Origin: Hymenobacter cheonanensis
GTDB taxonomy: Bacteria > Bacteroidota > Bacteroidia > Cytophagales > Hymenobacteraceae
Length of the DNA: 64,000 nucleotides
Assembly: GCF_030581075.1 (NCBI RefSeq)
Contig: NZ_JAUQSW010000001.1
Location: 744,001 to 808,000 of the forward strand
Direction: 5' to 3'
The notes below the pieces were generated by a model. It was given only the letters and a program-made list of their open reading frames with translations. It searched no databases and was not told the DNA's origin. How positions within the stretch are numbered: the first letter of the stretch is position 1; each line of letters starts with the position of its first letter. Below are positions 34,562-43,514 of this stretch, in pieces. Position numbers and translations under genes: made by a program.

Positions 34562-34569
34562 CAAAGGTA
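34562..34569 (-). promoter_or_regulatory. Putative -7 promoter box for hpt
   Basis: The minus strand reads TACCTTTG, an exact TAnnTTTG match, 37 bp before the hpt ATG at 34525. Confidence 0.55.
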
Positions 34570-34650
34570 AGGCCGCCAACCCAACGCCCGGGGGAGCGCA
34601 CGGCCAGAAGGCTAGCCGGCCGGCCTTATTTATTGACTACCAATCTGTTG

Positions 34651-36888
34651 CTAGAACCACTGCCAGGCAGCTGGCAGCACTACTTTGGCGCTAGGGGCAA
34701 TGCGGTGGGCAAAGCGCACGCCCAGCTGGCTGTGCTCGACGTGCGTGGTGTGCTCGGCCCGCGCGGCAGAGGTGCCCACGCGGGCAATGTGCGGGGCAAT
34801 AACGAGCGACACGATGCTCATAAGCTTGATGAGGATGTTCATGCTCGGGCCGCTGGTGTCTTTGAAAGGGTCGCCCACGGTGTCACCGGTCACGCTGGCT
34901 TTGTGGGCGTCGGAGCCTTTGAACTCCATTTTGCCATTCACCAGCACGCCCTTCTCAAACGACTTTTTGGCGTTGTCCCAGGCGCCGCCGGCGTTGCTCT
35001 GGAACATGGCCATGAGCACGCCGCTTACCGTGACGCCCGCCAGGGTGCCGCCCAGCACCTCAGGCCCAAAGGCAAAGCCGATAATAATGGGCGTGAGCAG
35101 CGCAATAGCGCCGGGCGCCACCATCTTGCGAATAGCGGCCTCGGTGCTGATAGCCACGCATTTCTCGTATTCGGGCCGACCGGTGCCCTCCATAATGCCG
35201 GGTATCTCGCGGAATTGCCGCCGCACTTCCTGCACCATGGCCATGGCTGCCTGCCCCACCGCCGTAATAGCTAGCGCCGAGAAAATAAACGGTATCATGG
35301 CGCCTACAAACAGGCCCGCCAGCACGTTGGCGTTGGAAATGTCGATGGCGTCGATATGAGCCGTGCCCATAAAGGCGGCGAACAGGGCTAGCGAGGTGAG
35401 CGCCGCCGAGGCGATGGCAAAGCCCTTGCCGGTGGCGGCCGTGGTGTTGCCCACGGCGTCGAGAATGTCGGTGCGCTCGCGCACTTCCTTGGGCAGCTCG
35501 CTCATTTCGGCAATGCCGCCGGCGTTGTCGGCAATGGGACCGAAGGCATCGATGGCCAGCTGCATGGCGGTGGTGGCCATCATGCCGGCCGCCGCAATGG
35601 CCACGCCGTAGAGCCCGGCCGCCTTGTAGCTCAGCACAATGCCGGCCGCCAGCACCAGAATGGGCGCCACGGTGCTTTCCATGCCCACGGCTAGCCCCCC
35701 GATAACGGTGGTGGCGTGGCCGGTGCTGCTTTGCTGCACAATGCTGAGCACCGGGCGCTTGCCCATAGCCGTGTAATACTCGGTAATCGTGCTCATCAAG
35801 AACCCAACTACCAGCCCCACCAGCACGGCGTAGAACACGTGGTTGGCATCGAAGGTGAACCCGCGCACGGTGAGGTCGCCGGCCGGCAGCAGCCACTTTA
35901 TCAGGCCATAAGAAAAGATGGCCGATACGATAATGGAGATATTGTTGCCCCGGTTGAGGGCGCTCTGCACGTTGCCGCCCTCCTGCACCCGCACCGCCAG
36001 AATGCCCGCCAGTGAGGCCAGGATGCCTAGCCCGGCCACCGCCATCGGCAGCAGCAGGGGCGAGAGGCCCCCGAAATTGTCGGGGTTGCCCAAGTGCACC
36101 TCGCGCCCCAGCACCATCGTGGCCAGGATGGTGGCCACGTAGGAGCCAAACAGGTCGGCGCCCATGCCGGCCACGTCGCCCACGTTATCGCCCACGTTGT
36201 CGGCAATAGTGGCGGGGTTGCGCGGGTCGTCTTCCGGAATGCCGGCCTCGACCTTGCCCACGAGGTCGGCGCCCACATCGGCCGCCTTGGTGTAGATGCC
36301 GCCGCCCACGCGGGCAAATAGCGCGATGCTTTCGGCCCCTAGCGAAAAGCCCGTGAGCACTTCAAGCGCCTTCTCCATATCTTCTGGGCGGGTTGGCGTT
36401 CCATCATTGTGGAATACAAATAGCCTGTAGAAAACAATGAATAGTGACCCCAGCCCCAGCACCGCCAGCCCAGCCACGCCCATGCCCATAACCGAGCCGC
36501 CGGCAAACGACACTTTGAGCGCCTGGCTGAGCGAGGTGCGGGCCGCCTGGGCGGTGCGCACATTGGCCTTGGTGGCGATTTTCATGCCGATATAGCCGGC
36601 CGTGGCCGAAAACACCGCCCCGATAATAAAGGCAATGATGATAATGGGGCTCGATTTCTCGCCCGTAAAGCCCAGGTAGCCCAGAAAGAGCGAGGCGATG
36701 AGCGCAAACAGTGCCAGCACCTTGTACTCGGCCCGCAGGAAGGCAATGGCACCGTCGGCGATGTAGCCGGCAATAGTGCGCATCTTCTCATCGCCGGCGT
36801 CCTGGCGGGCTACCCAGCCCGCACGCAGCCACGTGTAAAGCAGGGCTAGCAAGCCCAACAGGGGTACGGCGTAAACACTTGAATGCAT
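34651..36888 (-). CDS. hppA: Membrane-bound ion-pumping pyrophosphatase
   Basis: 745 residues from the ATG at 36888, with about 16 membrane segments. It hydrolyses pyrophosphate and pumps Na+ and/or H+. The substrate loop is intact: [20 protein letters not shown] followed by [20 protein letters not shown]. The C-terminal partner loop is [20 protein letters not shown]. The segment [13 protein letters not shown] (480-492) has Ala and Gly at the positions where K+-independent enzymes have Lys and Thr, so it should be K+-dependent. Ion choice cannot be fixed by eye. The long upstream extension to 36999 is not part of the protein. Confidence 0.95.
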   Translation of the reverse strand: MHSSVYAVPLLGLLALLYTWLRAGWVARQDAGDEKMRTIAGYIADGAIAFLRAEYKVLALFALIASLFLGYLGFTGEKSSPIIIIAFIIGAVFSATAGYIGMKIATKANVRTAQAARTSLSQALKVSFAGGSVMGMGVAGLAVLGLGSLFIVFYRLFVFHNDGTPTRPEDMEKALEVLTGFSLGAESIALFARVGGGIYTKAADVGADLVGKVEAGIPEDDPRNPATIADNVGDNVGDVAGMGADLFGSYVATILATMVLGREVHLGNPDNFGGLSPLLLPMAVAGLGILASLAGILAVRVQEGGNVQSALNRGNNISIIVSAIFSYGLIKWLLPAGDLTVRGFTFDANHVFYAVLVGLVVGFLMSTITEYYTAMGKRPVLSIVQQSSTGHATTVIGGLAVGMESTVAPILVLAAGIVLSYKAAGLYGVAIAAAGMMATTAMQLAIDAFGPIADNAGGIAEMSELPKEVRERTDILDAVGNTTAATGKGFAIASAALTSLALFAAFMGTAHIDAIDISNANVLAGLFVGAMIPFIFSALAITAVGQAAMAMVQEVRRQFREIPGIMEGTGRPEYEKCVAISTEAAIRKMVAPGAIALLTPIIIGFAFGPEVLGGTLAGVTVSGVLMAMFQSNAGGAWDNAKKSFEKGVLVNGKMEFKGSDAHKASVTGDTVGDPFKDTSGPSMNILIKLMSIVSLVIAPHIARVGTSAARAEHTTHVEHSQLGVRFAHRIAPSAKVVLPAAWQWF

Positions 36889-36954
36889 AAGCGCGGGGGA
36901 AAGAGGGTGGGAAGAAAAAGTGCCCCTAAGCCCATGATACTGAGCGTGGCCCGG

Positions 36955-36962
36955 CAAATGTA
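36955..36962 (-). promoter_or_regulatory. Putative -7 promoter box for hppA
   Basis: The minus strand reads TACATTTG, an exact TAnnTTTG match, 67 bp before the hppA start codon and just past the stop of the upstream peptidase gene. Confidence 0.5.
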
Positions 36963-36973
36963 GGCGACTGCCC

Positions 36974-37906
36974 TTACAGTTCGCGCAGCAGCACTTCATA
37001 AAGCGCTACCATGCTGGCAATGTCGGCTTTAGCCACTATTTCGTGGGGCGTGTGCACGTTGTCTTCGGGGGCGCCCACAAAGCACCAGTCCCAGGGAATA
37101 TCGGCGCGCTGCAAGTCTTTGGCATCGGAGCCCCCGATGCCCTCTACCTCGACCTGGTGCGCAATGCCGCTGGCCCGCGCAATGGCCCGGATGCGCTCGA
37201 CGTAGGCGCGACGCGGAATGAGCGAGTCGCGCAGCGAGATGACGCAGCCCTGGCCGGCCTTCACGCCCTCGGTCACCCAGGTAATATCGCAGATGAGGGC
37301 TTGCCGCACGCCGTAGGTTTCGTAGATAAACCGCGCCAGGTAGGGTACCGAGCCGCCGCCGTGCTCTTCCCAGCACGAGAAGGCGATAATGCCATTTTCG
37401 AGGGTTTCGGCCAGGCGCAGGGCAGCCCACACGCCGAGGCGGTTATCGAGGTAGCAGCTCTGCACGGTGGTGTCGGTTTCGCGAAAGTCGCAGGCAAACG
37501 TGAGGCTGGTACCGGGCGCTATATCGCGGCTGAACTCATAGCCCAGGGCCTCGGTTTCTTCGTCATCGGCCGCTGCCCCCACCGTCAGCGTACACGCTAT
37601 TTCCCCTTGCGCATCCCGTCCCACCAACTCGTAGCCCGCCTCGCATTCGGGGCCGCCGATGGGCACCAGCTCGCGCCCGTAGCGCACCGTGAAGCCGATG
37701 CTGTCGAGGTGCGCAAAAACGGCCGTGCGCGGCTGCCCAAACACCAGCAGCAGACAGTCCTGAAACCGGGCCTCGTCGTGCACCACCAGCGGCGGCTGCC
37801 GCCAGCCAGGGCCGTGCTGCCGCACGTAGTCGAGCAGAAAGCGCGTCAGGCCCGCTTCCTCGCCCGAGGGCGCGGGCAGCTGGCAAAGAGTTTTCAGGAG
37901 TTGCAT
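36974..37906 (-). CDS. M42-like zinc aminopeptidase (FrvX/glutamyl aminopeptidase type)
   Basis: 310 residues, cytoplasmic. The co-catalytic metal ligands appear in order: FAHLDSIGF (His, Asp), QSCYLDNRLGVWAALRL (bridging Asp), SCWEEHGGG (Glu pair), ALICDITWVTEG (Asp) and NVHTPHEIV (His). EGIGGSDAKDL before the last ligand also fits the family. M42 enzymes often form tetrahedral dodecamers that degrade peptides. It is slightly shorter than usual (about 340-360), with a small lid domain (about 70-140). Confidence 0.85.
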   Translation of the reverse strand: MQLLKTLCQLPAPSGEEAGLTRFLLDYVRQHGPGWRQPPLVVHDEARFQDCLLLVFGQPRTAVFAHLDSIGFTVRYGRELVPIGGPECEAGYELVGRDAQGEIACTLTVGAAADDEETEALGYEFSRDIAPGTSLTFACDFRETDTTVQSCYLDNRLGVWAALRLAETLENGIIAFSCWEEHGGGSVPYLARFIYETYGVRQALICDITWVTEGVKAGQGCVISLRDSLIPRRAYVERIRAIARASGIAHQVEVEGIGGSDAKDLQRADIPWDWCFVGAPEDNVHTPHEIVAKADIASMVALYEVLLREL

Positions 37907-37954
37907 GGGGCAGTGGCTAACGGCGTTAAGCCGGTAAAGCTAAAGTCGCTGCCG

Positions 37955-37962
37955 TACTTTCG
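37955..37962 (+). promoter_or_regulatory. Near-consensus -7 box for the TPR gene
   Basis: TACTTTCG differs from TAnnTTTG at one base and lies 62 bp before the ATG at 38024, in the 117-bp divergent gap. Confidence 0.3.
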
Positions 37963-38023
37963 TAGGGCTGAAACCCGCTCTGCCCGGGTGGCTAGCCCGC
38001 CTTTTTCTGCCTTCATGCCCTGT

Positions 38024-39307
38024 ATGTCCGTTCTTCATTGGTTTTTGCGTGGTCGGTTCGTGCTGCTGTTTTTGCTAGGGCCAGGGCTGCTGGCCCAGGC
38101 CCAAAAAACGCCCGCCGATACCACCCGCCTGCGCGTGGGCGAAGTGCGAGGTATGCGCACCATTGCCATCGACACGGTAAACGTGATGCCTACGGCCGAT
38201 ACCAAAGGCTGGCTGCTGCTCGACAAGGACATCCAGCTGGAGCTGGATGGGGCCGTGCAAAACCTCTACAATTTCAAGTACGACAAGGCCGAAAAGCAAT
38301 TTCGCTCGCTGCGCCGCCGCTATCCCCACCACCCCATGCCCTACTTTTTGCTGGGCCTGAGCACGTGGTGGAAAATCATGCCGACCAACTTCGACTCGAA
38401 GCAGTACGATAAGACGTTTTTTGCCTACATGGATACGGCCAATACCTACAGCGAGCGCTTGGTAAAGGCCGACCCGCACAATTACGAGGGCTATTTCTTT
38501 TTGTCGGCGGCCAACGGCTTTTCGGCGCGCCTCAACTCGGAGCGCCACAACTGGCGTAAGGCTACGGTAGACAGCAAGCAGGCTCTCAACTACTTGCAGA
38601 AGAGTAGTGAAGCTAACGGGCTCAGCCCCGAGTTTTTATTCGGGGAGGCGCTGTTTAATTATTATGCCGTCTGGATTCCCGATAATTATCCGCTGCTCAA
38701 GCCCGTGCTGCTGTTTTTTCCCAAAGGCAACAAGCAGCTAGGCCTGGCACAATTACGCACGGTGGCCAATACCGGCTTCTACACCGGCGTCGAGGCCAAG
38801 GTGTTCTTGATGAAGCTGTTGCACAACGACGAGCACCAGACGGCCGCCGCCATGCCCATTGCCCGCGGGCTAGCCCTCAAATATCCCGACAATGGCTACT
38901 TCGCCCGCTTCTACGCCCTGCTCTGCTTCGACCAGGCCGATTTTGCCGAGTGCGAGCGAGTCAGCAGGGACATTCTGGATAAAATAAACGTGGGAATGCC
39001 AGGCTATGAGGCCAGTAGCGGGCGCTACGCCAGCTACTTCATGGGCTACCTCATGCAGTACAAATACCGCGATTTAACGAAAGCCAAGGACTATTATCAG
39101 CGCTGCATCGTATTTGCCGAAAGCAACGGCGAAACCGACGGGGGCTTTTATTTATTTGCCAACGCCAACCTGGCCCGCCTGGCCGACCGCGACCGCGATA
39201 TAGCCACCGCGCACCGCTACTACGAGGTGGTGGCCGACAAAGCCGACCGCAAGTCGGACCAGTACAAGGAAGCCAAAGCGTGGCTCAAAAAGAATCCCAC
39301 TAAATAA
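38024..39307 (+). CDS. Exported TPR-repeat protein
   Basis: 427 residues. The signal peptide (VLHWFLRGRFVLLFLLGPGL, then LAQAQ) is clear. Helical-pair repeats of TPR character run through the rest: FKYDKAEKQFRSLRRRYPHH, then TYSERLVKADPHNYEGYFFL, then a C-terminal block including AKDYYQRCIVFAESNGETDG. Such scaffolds mediate protein-protein contacts in the periplasm. The frame is open far upstream (to 37043), but that part is antisense to the M42 gene. The membrane protein gene follows 11 bp downstream, so the two are probably one operon. Confidence 0.85.
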   Translation: MSVLHWFLRGRFVLLFLLGPGLLAQAQKTPADTTRLRVGEVRGMRTIAIDTVNVMPTADTKGWLLLDKDIQLELDGAVQNLYNFKYDKAEKQFRSLRRRYPHHPMPYFLLGLSTWWKIMPTNFDSKQYDKTFFAYMDTANTYSERLVKADPHNYEGYFFLSAANGFSARLNSERHNWRKATVDSKQALNYLQKSSEANGLSPEFLFGEALFNYYAVWIPDNYPLLKPVLLFFPKGNKQLGLAQLRTVANTGFYTGVEAKVFLMKLLHNDEHQTAAAMPIARGLALKYPDNGYFARFYALLCFDQADFAECERVSRDILDKINVGMPGYEASSGRYASYFMGYLMQYKYRDLTKAKDYYQRCIVFAESNGETDGGFYLFANANLARLADRDRDIATAHRYYEVVADKADRKSDQYKEAKAWLKKNPTK

Positions 39308-39318
39308 GCACTACGGCC

Positions 39319-40659
39319 ATGATGGAACTGAAGGATTTATTCCTAACGCCGATTTACCTAGGGATATTCTACGCCATAGCTTTTGCTGTACGCCCTTCCT
39401 TCACCAATAAATACACGAAGCCCTATTTTATTCCGGCCCTCACGGTAAAATTTGTGGGTGCCATTGCGCTAGGGCTCATTTATCAGTTTTATTACGGGGC
39501 CGGCGATACGTTTAATTACTTTTCCGAAAGCAAGGTAATTTACGGTGCTTTTGGCGACAGCTTTAGTGTGGGCCTGAGCCTGCTGGGCGGCAACGATGGC
39601 ACTTATTCGGGGGCAATCAGCAAGTATGCGTCTCAGATGCACTGGTTTGGCTCGCCAACCGAGTACTTCGTTATCAGGGTAGGGGCATTTTGCGCGCTTT
39701 TCTGCTTTTGTACTTATACAGTTATCGGGCTGATGTTTGCCATCATCAGCTTTAGCGGCATCTGGTGCCTCTACGTCACTTTTCTGCGCATTGCGCCGGC
39801 TTCGTACAAGGAACTGGCTTTTGCTGTTTTTTTCCTGCCTTCCGTTTTTTTCTGGGGCTCGGGGCTCATGAAAGATTCGCTGTGCATCGGCGCCATTGGC
39901 TGGACATTCTACGGGTTTTACCGCGCCCTCATTATCCGGCGCACCTTGCTAAAGAGTGCGCTCGTTGGCCTGCTGGGGGTATATGTGCTGTCTTCCGTGA
40001 AGGTTTATATTCTACTTTCCTTTTTACCCCCAGCCCTGCTTTGGGCCTTCAACGAATACAACCAGAATATTAAATCTGCCGTGGTGCGCAATATGCTGCG
40101 GCCTTTCTTTTTGGCGCTTGGCCTGGCCGCCGGCTACCTGGGGGCTACCAACCTCACGGCCGGCGACGACAAGTATGACGTAGAGAAAATTGGCGAGCGC
40201 ACCAAAATCAACCAGGAATTTCTTTATGCCCTCACCAAAGACCAGGGCTCATCTTATAACATCGGCAGCTTCGACGGCTCGCTGGGCTCTATGGTGAAGG
40301 TGGCCCCGCAGGCCATCATCGTGACGCTGTTCCGCCCCTTTTTGTGGGAAGCCCGCAACCCCATCATGATGCTCTCGGCCCTGGAGGCGCTTATGCTTTT
40401 ATGGCTCACCGCCAGGCTGTTATGGAGCCGGGGCATAGTAGGCAGCTTCCGGCAGATTGCCAATCAGCCAGTACTTACCTTTTGCTTTCTGTTCAGCATC
40501 ATCTTCGCGATAGGCGTAGGCACCAACAGCGGCAACTTCGGCACCCTGGTACGCTATAAAATACCCCTGATGCCCTTTTACCTGAGCGCCCTCTTCATTA
40601 TGGGGCAGCCGCTGGCCAAGAAAGCGGTGCAGCGTGCCCGCCTGGCCACGGCGGCCTAG
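39319..40659 (+). CDS. Polytopic membrane protein, possible polysaccharide polymerase-like
   Basis: 446 residues with about ten hydrophobic segments from residue 10 to 435. A long polar loop (about 278-320, DDKYDVEKIGERTKINQEFL) lies between late helices. A conserved-looking segment FFLPSVFFWGSGLMKDSL is at about 173-190. The topology, with one large loop, recalls Wzy-type polymerases and GT-C glycosyltransferases, but no DxD or HX10G motif is convincing. It borders a large glycan locus and follows the TPR gene at 11 bp. Function is uncertain. Confidence 0.75.
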   Translation: MMELKDLFLTPIYLGIFYAIAFAVRPSFTNKYTKPYFIPALTVKFVGAIALGLIYQFYYGAGDTFNYFSESKVIYGAFGDSFSVGLSLLGGNDGTYSGAISKYASQMHWFGSPTEYFVIRVGAFCALFCFCTYTVIGLMFAIISFSGIWCLYVTFLRIAPASYKELAFAVFFLPSVFFWGSGLMKDSLCIGAIGWTFYGFYRALIIRRTLLKSALVGLLGVYVLSSVKVYILLSFLPPALLWAFNEYNQNIKSAVVRNMLRPFFLALGLAAGYLGATNLTAGDDKYDVEKIGERTKINQEFLYALTKDQGSSYNIGSFDGSLGSMVKVAPQAIIVTLFRPFLWEARNPIMMLSALEALMLLWLTARLLWSRGIVGSFRQIANQPVLTFCFLFSIIFAIGVGTNSGNFGTLVRYKIPLMPFYLSALFIMGQPLAKKAVQRARLATAA

Positions 40660-40723
40660 CCGCGGCTGGTAGTTAGCTGGGCAAAAGGTCCACTACTGGC
40701 CGCAGCGCCCCTAGCAGCCAGGC

Positions 40724-41917
40724 TTATTTTCTAAAGTACTGGACGCTCCGGCGCTCCGTAATCATGTACAGGCCGTAGCACGCTATCGTTACTACGGGGA
40801 TGGCCAGCCAGTACATGCGCTGATAAATAAACAGCTTGCCCGTGTAGCTCACCAGCCCCGCGTAGAGCAGCAGAAGCAGGGGGTAATGGTAGAGGTATAA
40901 CGAGAAGCTGAACTCGCCAATCTTGTGCAACAGCCGCACCAGCCAGTTGCGGGGTGATATGTAGCCCGCCAGCAATACCGACACGGCCATTACCGCTAAA
41001 ACACCAGCCAGTAGAGTAGGTAAGATTTTGACTTTCAGCAGGCTTACTTCTATCAGCAAAAGTAACAGCACTAATAGCGCACCTAGGACCATCCATTTGG
41101 GCAGGCGGCGTACCTGCCCTAGCCAGTTGGTGCACACCACGGCATCATACAGGCCGATGCCCGCCGCAAAATACGCGTTATAAGAAAGCAGGTAGCGCGT
41201 GATGCTGCTCATTGGTATTCCGCGCCAATCGAAGTAAATGCCGAGGCCAAATAGTAGCGCGGAGGCCAGGTAATACCACCGCACACGCCAGAGGGCTAGT
41301 GGCACCAATAAGTAGAACAACGCCTCGGGTAGCAGCGACCAATAAACGACGTTGTCACCCAGGTAATGCTGGTCGAGGTGCAGAAAAGTAATTGCGCGCA
41401 GCGCACCAACGACGTTGAGGCTGCATAGCTCAGCCCAGGCCACCGCCAACGTAGCGTTTAGCTCTCGCCCCACGCCCGCATCGAGTGCCTGCGGCGCCTG
41501 GGTAGCTACGACCGTAAGCGCAAGGCCGGCCAGGACAAGCGATACCAAAAAGGGCGGGTAAATGCGCACCAGCCGGTTCTGATAAAAATCAGCCGCTTTC
41601 CGATGTTTCTTGTGCTGGGCGTAGCGAATAAAAAATCCGGACAGCACAAAGAAAAAAATCACCATCTCATAGCCCGCTCCGCTCAGCAAATCGAGGGCAA
41701 AGGCCAGGTAATCAGTCACTCCCCAGGTAGCACGCGGATGAGCTTCCAGGTACTGCCGCCCCCCCGCCCACAAAATGAACTTGGCGTGAAATATTACCAC
41801 GTACAAGGCGCAGAACCCCCGCAGGCAGTGCAGAATATCGAGCTGCTGGTACGTGAGTGGGGCTACCGCTAGCTTATGATGCGTGGCGGGTAAGGCTAGC
41901 GTAGAAGATGGGGCCAT
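40724..41917 (-). CDS. Acyltransferase family 3 membrane protein (OafA/YrhL type)
   Basis: 397 residues with about ten transmembrane helices. The first helix carries LRGFCALYVVIFHAKFILWA with the conserved Arg and catalytic His (FHAKF). A cytoplasmic RFYQNRLVRIYP-like segment (DFYQNRLVRIYPPFLVSL, about 126-143) is the second family mark. These enzymes transfer acetyl or other acyl groups onto surface sugars. Its position at the edge of the glycosyltransferase cluster fits O-acetylation of the exported glycan. A -7 box lies 26 bp upstream. Confidence 0.9.
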   Translation of the reverse strand: MAPSSTLALPATHHKLAVAPLTYQQLDILHCLRGFCALYVVIFHAKFILWAGGRQYLEAHPRATWGVTDYLAFALDLLSGAGYEMVIFFFVLSGFFIRYAQHKKHRKAADFYQNRLVRIYPPFLVSLVLAGLALTVVATQAPQALDAGVGRELNATLAVAWAELCSLNVVGALRAITFLHLDQHYLGDNVVYWSLLPEALFYLLVPLALWRVRWYYLASALLFGLGIYFDWRGIPMSSITRYLLSYNAYFAAGIGLYDAVVCTNWLGQVRRLPKWMVLGALLVLLLLLIEVSLLKVKILPTLLAGVLAVMAVSVLLAGYISPRNWLVRLLHKIGEFSFSLYLYHYPLLLLLYAGLVSYTGKLFIYQRMYWLAIPVVTIACYGLYMITERRSVQYFRK

Positions 41918-41942
41918 ATAGAAAATTCAGGAGTAGTAACGT

Positions 41943-41950
41943 CAAAGTTA
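41943..41950 (-). promoter_or_regulatory. Putative -7 promoter box for the acyltransferase gene
   Basis: The minus strand reads TAACTTTG, an exact TAnnTTTG match, 26 bp before the ATG at 41917. No clear -33 box. Confidence 0.5.
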
Positions 41951-42030
41951 AGTCCGTTAACACTTTCCTAATGGCTACGGCCGCGATATACCTGCTAGCA
42001 GTATTGCGCAGCCTTTCCCCAGTGCAAGGC

Positions 42031-42804
42031 CTAGTTATCTGCCTGTGGGGGCTGAAACCCGGCGACTTTAACGGCGGTCCAGAACAGCAAATAGTAGGCC
42101 GTAATGGCAACGGGTACCCACGAATGCCCCATCAGCGAGAGCAGGGTGCTTACGCCCAGCGCCAGCAAATAGTAGTTGACCTTATAGGCCGGGGCGCGGC
42201 GGCTGGGCATATTCAGCAGGTCTTTGCTGTCCATGTACATCAGCGTGCGATAAAACACGTAGTTTAGAAAGATGGGGGCGGCCAGCAGCATAAGCTGCGC
42301 CGGCGTCAGGAAGATAAAGACGGGGGCAAAGTAGCGCATAAAGGCCAGGTTGACGAACGTCATTACCTTTAATTCCTTGTCCTTGAGCGCATTGTGCAGG
42401 TAAAAGAAAATGGCTAGCACCGCATAAAAAGTCAGCCAAAGGGAGTTGGTAAGCACCTGCAGGTACCAGCTAATCAGGCCGAAGGCGGCCAGCCGCACGC
42501 CAATCCAGAGGAGCACGACCGCATCGGAAGGGTCAAAGTCCTTTACCCGCCGCCGGGGCTTGTCTTCCTTGCGCACGCTGTAGACATCGTTGCCCAGGTA
42601 GCCTATCTCGTAGATGGAAATAAACGCCAGGTAAGCCAGCACAAAGTGCACGAGGGCGCGCTGCCAGTCGTAGTTGGTAAAGTACGTCAGCAGAGCGAAG
42701 GGCACGGCCCAGTCGATAATCAGGTAGTACAGGTTGTACTTGAACTGCTTTACCCGGCTTCCGTAGAAATAGGTATAGGGCAGCAGAAAGCGTAAAAAGC
42801 TCAT
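42031..42804 (-). CDS. UbiA-family prenyltransferase-like membrane protein
   Basis: 257 residues with about eight helices. UbiA enzymes use two Asp-rich loops. Here the first is GNDVYSVRKEDKPRRR (N72, D73, D81), and the second is MYMDSKDLLN (D192, D195), shorter than in quinone-type UbiA. No quinone or haem genes are near; the direct upstream neighbour (2 bp) is a HAD phosphatase, and beyond it glycosyltransferases. That pairing is known for polyprenyl-phosphate-pentose synthesis (DPPR synthase plus phosphatase), where UbiA transfers phosphoribose from PRPP to a lipid phosphate. The same role is plausible here but unproven. Confidence 0.82.
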   Translation of the reverse strand: MSFLRFLLPYTYFYGSRVKQFKYNLYYLIIDWAVPFALLTYFTNYDWQRALVHFVLAYLAFISIYEIGYLGNDVYSVRKEDKPRRRVKDFDPSDAVVLLWIGVRLAAFGLISWYLQVLTNSLWLTFYAVLAIFFYLHNALKDKELKVMTFVNLAFMRYFAPVFIFLTPAQLMLLAAPIFLNYVFYRTLMYMDSKDLLNMPSRRAPAYKVNYYLLALGVSTLLSLMGHSWVPVAITAYYLLFWTAVKVAGFQPPQADN

Positions 42805-42806
42805 AG

Positions 42807-43514
42807 TTAGTGGTAAGCCTCGATAAATTGCGGGTTCAGCTTTTGCCAGAACTGTTTGGCGGCGGCACTGTGCACCACCACGTAGCGCACCTGCGCCTGG
42901 GTTACGAGCTCGAGGTCGGTGAAATTGTCGGTGGCTACGGCCAGGCGCACGGGTTCGGTCTGGTGGGCTAGCAACTCTTGCAGGGCGTGCTGCTTCTGGC
43001 CGGTAAGCTCGCGCTGGAGGCGCCCCGTGGCGCGGTCCTGCGCATCATACTCCAGCTGCGACGACACAAACTCTACCGGCCCCAGCGCCTCGGCCAGGGC
43101 CGCAATAATCGGGTCGAGGCTAGCCGATAGCAGCAGCACGCGCGTGGAGGTAGCGGCCAGGCCCGCCAGCAGCTCGTGCGAGCGCGCAATGCGCCGCGTG
43201 GGCAGAAACTCGGCCACGAAGCGGCGGCCCAGGGCGTACAGCTCGGCTTTGGGCGTGCCGGCCAGCAGGCGCAGGGCCACGGCTTTGATGGGGTCGCCGC
43301 CCACCGCTTTTTGCCACACGGCCAGGCCCACGAAGAGCGGCGACCAGCGCGTGGTCAGGGCCTTCAGGATAGTTTGCTTGCCGGCGGCACCCTGCTGCTG
43401 CAACACGAACTGCAGAAAATCGAAGGTAGTGTTGGAATAAAACAGCGTGTCGCACACGTCGAAAACGAACACGTTGGCCTCGCCAGGCGGGAGCGGTGCG
43501 GCTAGGGTACTCAT
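42807..43514 (-). CDS. HAD-superfamily phosphatase-like protein
   Basis: 235 residues. HAD motif I is FDVCDTLF (nucleophile D19). The position usually held by the second Asp is Cys21, with an Asp one place later, an unusual variant. Motif II is LLLSASLDPII, the lysine region is GQKQHALQEL, and motif III is LAVATDNFTDLEL. The fold resembles SerB-type HAD-IB enzymes. It overlaps the upstream glycosyltransferase gene by 4 bp (ATGA) and is 2 bp from the UbiA gene, so translational coupling is likely. Probable role: dephosphorylating the UbiA product. Confidence 0.85.
   Translation of the reverse strand: MSTLAAPLPPGEANVFVFDVCDTLFYSNTTFDFLQFVLQQQGAAGKQTILKALTTRWSPLFVGLAVWQKAVGGDPIKAVALRLLAGTPKAELYALGRRFVAEFLPTRRIARSHELLAGLAATSTRVLLLSASLDPIIAALAEALGPVEFVSSQLEYDAQDRATGRLQRELTGQKQHALQELLAHQTEPVRLAVATDNFTDLELVTQAQVRYVVVHSAAAKQFWQKLNPQFIEAYH

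Noticed and set aside
37043..38014. Open frame on the plus strand upstream of the TPR gene
   Set aside because: It is antisense to the M42-like peptidase, has no protein-like features, and the TPR signal peptide begins at 38024. High GC produces such long antisense frames.
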